Source: Georgfuchsia toluolica
GTDB taxonomy: Bacteria; Pseudomonadota; Gammaproteobacteria; Burkholderiales; Rhodocyclaceae
DNA length: 64,000 nucleotides
NCBI RefSeq assembly: GCF_907163265.1
Contig: NZ_CAJQUM010000001.1
Span: 992,001 to 1,056,000, forward strand
Direction of reading: 5' to 3'
Positions 63,313 through 64,000 of this stretch are shown piece by piece (position 1 is the stretch's first letter; the number at the start of each line of letters is the position of its first letter). Position numbers and translations under genes: made by a program. The notes under the pieces are model-generated. The model made no database searches and was not told the DNA's origin. It saw only the letters and a list, made by a program, of their open reading frames with translations.

Positions 63313-63451
63313 GACAATTAGCCACAGAGGACACAAAGATCACAGAGGAAAGACAAAAAGCTGTCACAGGTTTGTACTTTCATTCTTTGATAAAGGCTGT
63401 GATCGCCAAACCAACTGGGTTTTCTCTGTGCCCTCTGTGTCCTCTGTGGCT
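63313..63451. repeat. Interspersed repeat (CCACAGAGGACAC type)
   Basis: TTAGCCACAGAGGACACAAAG on the left and TGCCCTCTGTGTCCTCTGTGGC on the right are inverted around about 80 bases. Same family as the outer arms at 42794 and 43107. It lies between adaptor and pump genes; the pump ATG is 18 bases after it. Confidence 0.8.
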
Positions 63452-63469
63452 TGCAGTTCAGGTTTTTAA

Positions 63470-64000
63470 ATGGACAACAACAAACCATTAGGCATCTCCG
63501 GCCGCATTGCGCGTTATTTTCTTGGCTCGCGACTGACGCCGCTGCTGGCGCTGGTGGCGTTGCTGCTCGGCATTTTTGCCGCGTTGGTCACGCCGCGCGA
63601 GGAAGAGCCGCAGATCAACGTCACCATGGCCAATGTGATGATCCCCTTCCCCGGCGCTTCGGCCAAGGACGTGGAGCAAATGGTGGCGACGCCGGCCGAG
63701 CAGGTGCTGGCGCAAATCGCGGACGTCAAGCACGTCTACTCCGTCTCGCGGCCCGGCATGGCGATCATCACTGTGGAGTATGACGTCGGCGTGCCACGCA
63801 CCGAGGCGCTGGTGCGGCTGCATGACGTAATCCAATCGAACAAGGACTGGCTGCCAGCGGGCTTGGGAGTCGGCGAGCCCATTGTCAAACCGAAAGGTAT
63901 CGACGATGTGCCCATCGTTTCGCTCACGCTGTATTCGAAACAACCGGATACGGGAGCTTTCGAACTGGAACGAGTGGCCCACAGCATCGAGGCCGAACTC
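63470..64000 (+). CDS. RND family efflux pump, 5' part
   Basis: The first 177 codons before the window ends. An N-terminal helix (RLTPLLALVALLLGIFAALVTPREEEPQI) and the first periplasmic subdomain (VMIPFPGASAKDVEQMVATPAE, IADVKHVYSVSRPGMAIITVEYDVG) match HAE1/heavy-metal-type RND pumps. Substrate is unknown. The PREEEPQI sequence is seen in the AcrB-like group with single-gene pumps. Confidence 0.9.
   Translation, partial: MDNNKPLGISGRIARYFLGSRLTPLLALVALLLGIFAALVTPREEEPQINVTMANVMIPFPGASAKDVEQMVATPAEQVLAQIADVKHVYSVSRPGMAIITVEYDVGVPRTEALVRLHDVIQSNKDWLPAGLGVGEPIVKPKGIDDVPIVSLTLYSKQPDTGAFELERVAHSIEAEL

Overview
The window looks like a chromosome segment of a facultative, denitrifying betaproteobacterium. 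This is inferred from gene content and dense GC-rich coding; Rhodocyclales-like is my best guess and is not proven. It carries respiratory and stress genes: cytochrome bd oxidase, a nitric oxide reductase cluster with a Dnr-type regulator, a Hyd-2 type [NiFe] uptake hydrogenase with maturation genes, and a V/A-type ATPase. It also has aromatic-acid and peptide transport, a chromate transporter and persulfide detoxification.

Layout. 0-5 kb: small secreted proteins, a Crp/Fnr regulator, a tiny collagen-like lipoprotein and a broken chimeric OmpA. 5.3-8.3 kb (minus): cydP-cydA-cydB-cydX. 9-10 kb: a DUF1993 protein, a large palindromic repeat and a perfect FNR-type box. 10.3-22.1 kb (plus): one tightly coupled run with a HybB-like quinone-reactive membrane protein, a UbiA-family prenyltransferase, nine V/A-ATPase subunits (G-C-I-K-F-E-A-B-D), an MFS aromatic-acid transporter and an outer-membrane SphA/MetA-type protein. 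22.3-33.2 kb (plus): hybO-hybA-hybB-hybC-hybD-hybG-hypA-hypB-hypF, a 17-codon hypC remnant, then a HupK-like protein. The same dispersed repeat occurs at three intercistronic gaps there. hypD and hypE are absent from the window.

33-35.5 kb: a second DUF1993 protein, a GST and an SDR. 35.8-38.35 kb: three consecutive cassette-like ORFs bounded by integron attC-like sites, with lower GC than the flanks and no integrase in view. All three encode proteins with nuclease-like motifs (one HEPN-like, two PD-(D/E)XK-like). A tRNA-Val(GAC) follows. 38.8-46.4 kb: prpE, a HIT protein, a peptide ABC transporter (binding protein and two permeases) and chrA with a frameshifted chrB remnant. 46.8-52.2 kb: persulfide dioxygenase-rhodanese, class II amidotransferase, hflX, a spermidine-synthase-like protein, dodecin and an FMN reductase.

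52.4-59.6 kb: norC-norB behind a perfect TTGAT-N4-ATCAA box, then a terminator, norQ, a small membrane protein, a polyferredoxin and norD, with a divergent Dnr-like regulator whose recognition helix fits that box. 59.8-64 kb: a GFA-fold protein, a DUF2846-like protein, a molbindin, an AhpD-like protein with an ArsR regulator, and an RND efflux adaptor and pump (pump cut by the window end).

REP-like palindromes (core resembling CTGAGC-N-TGTCGAA) are scattered through the window. Two have landed in frame inside coding sequences, in an ABC permease and in HflX. The main candidates for something new are the nuclease-bearing cassette array and the FNR-box-driven HybB-like/UbiA/V-ATPase operon next to the hydrogenase locus.
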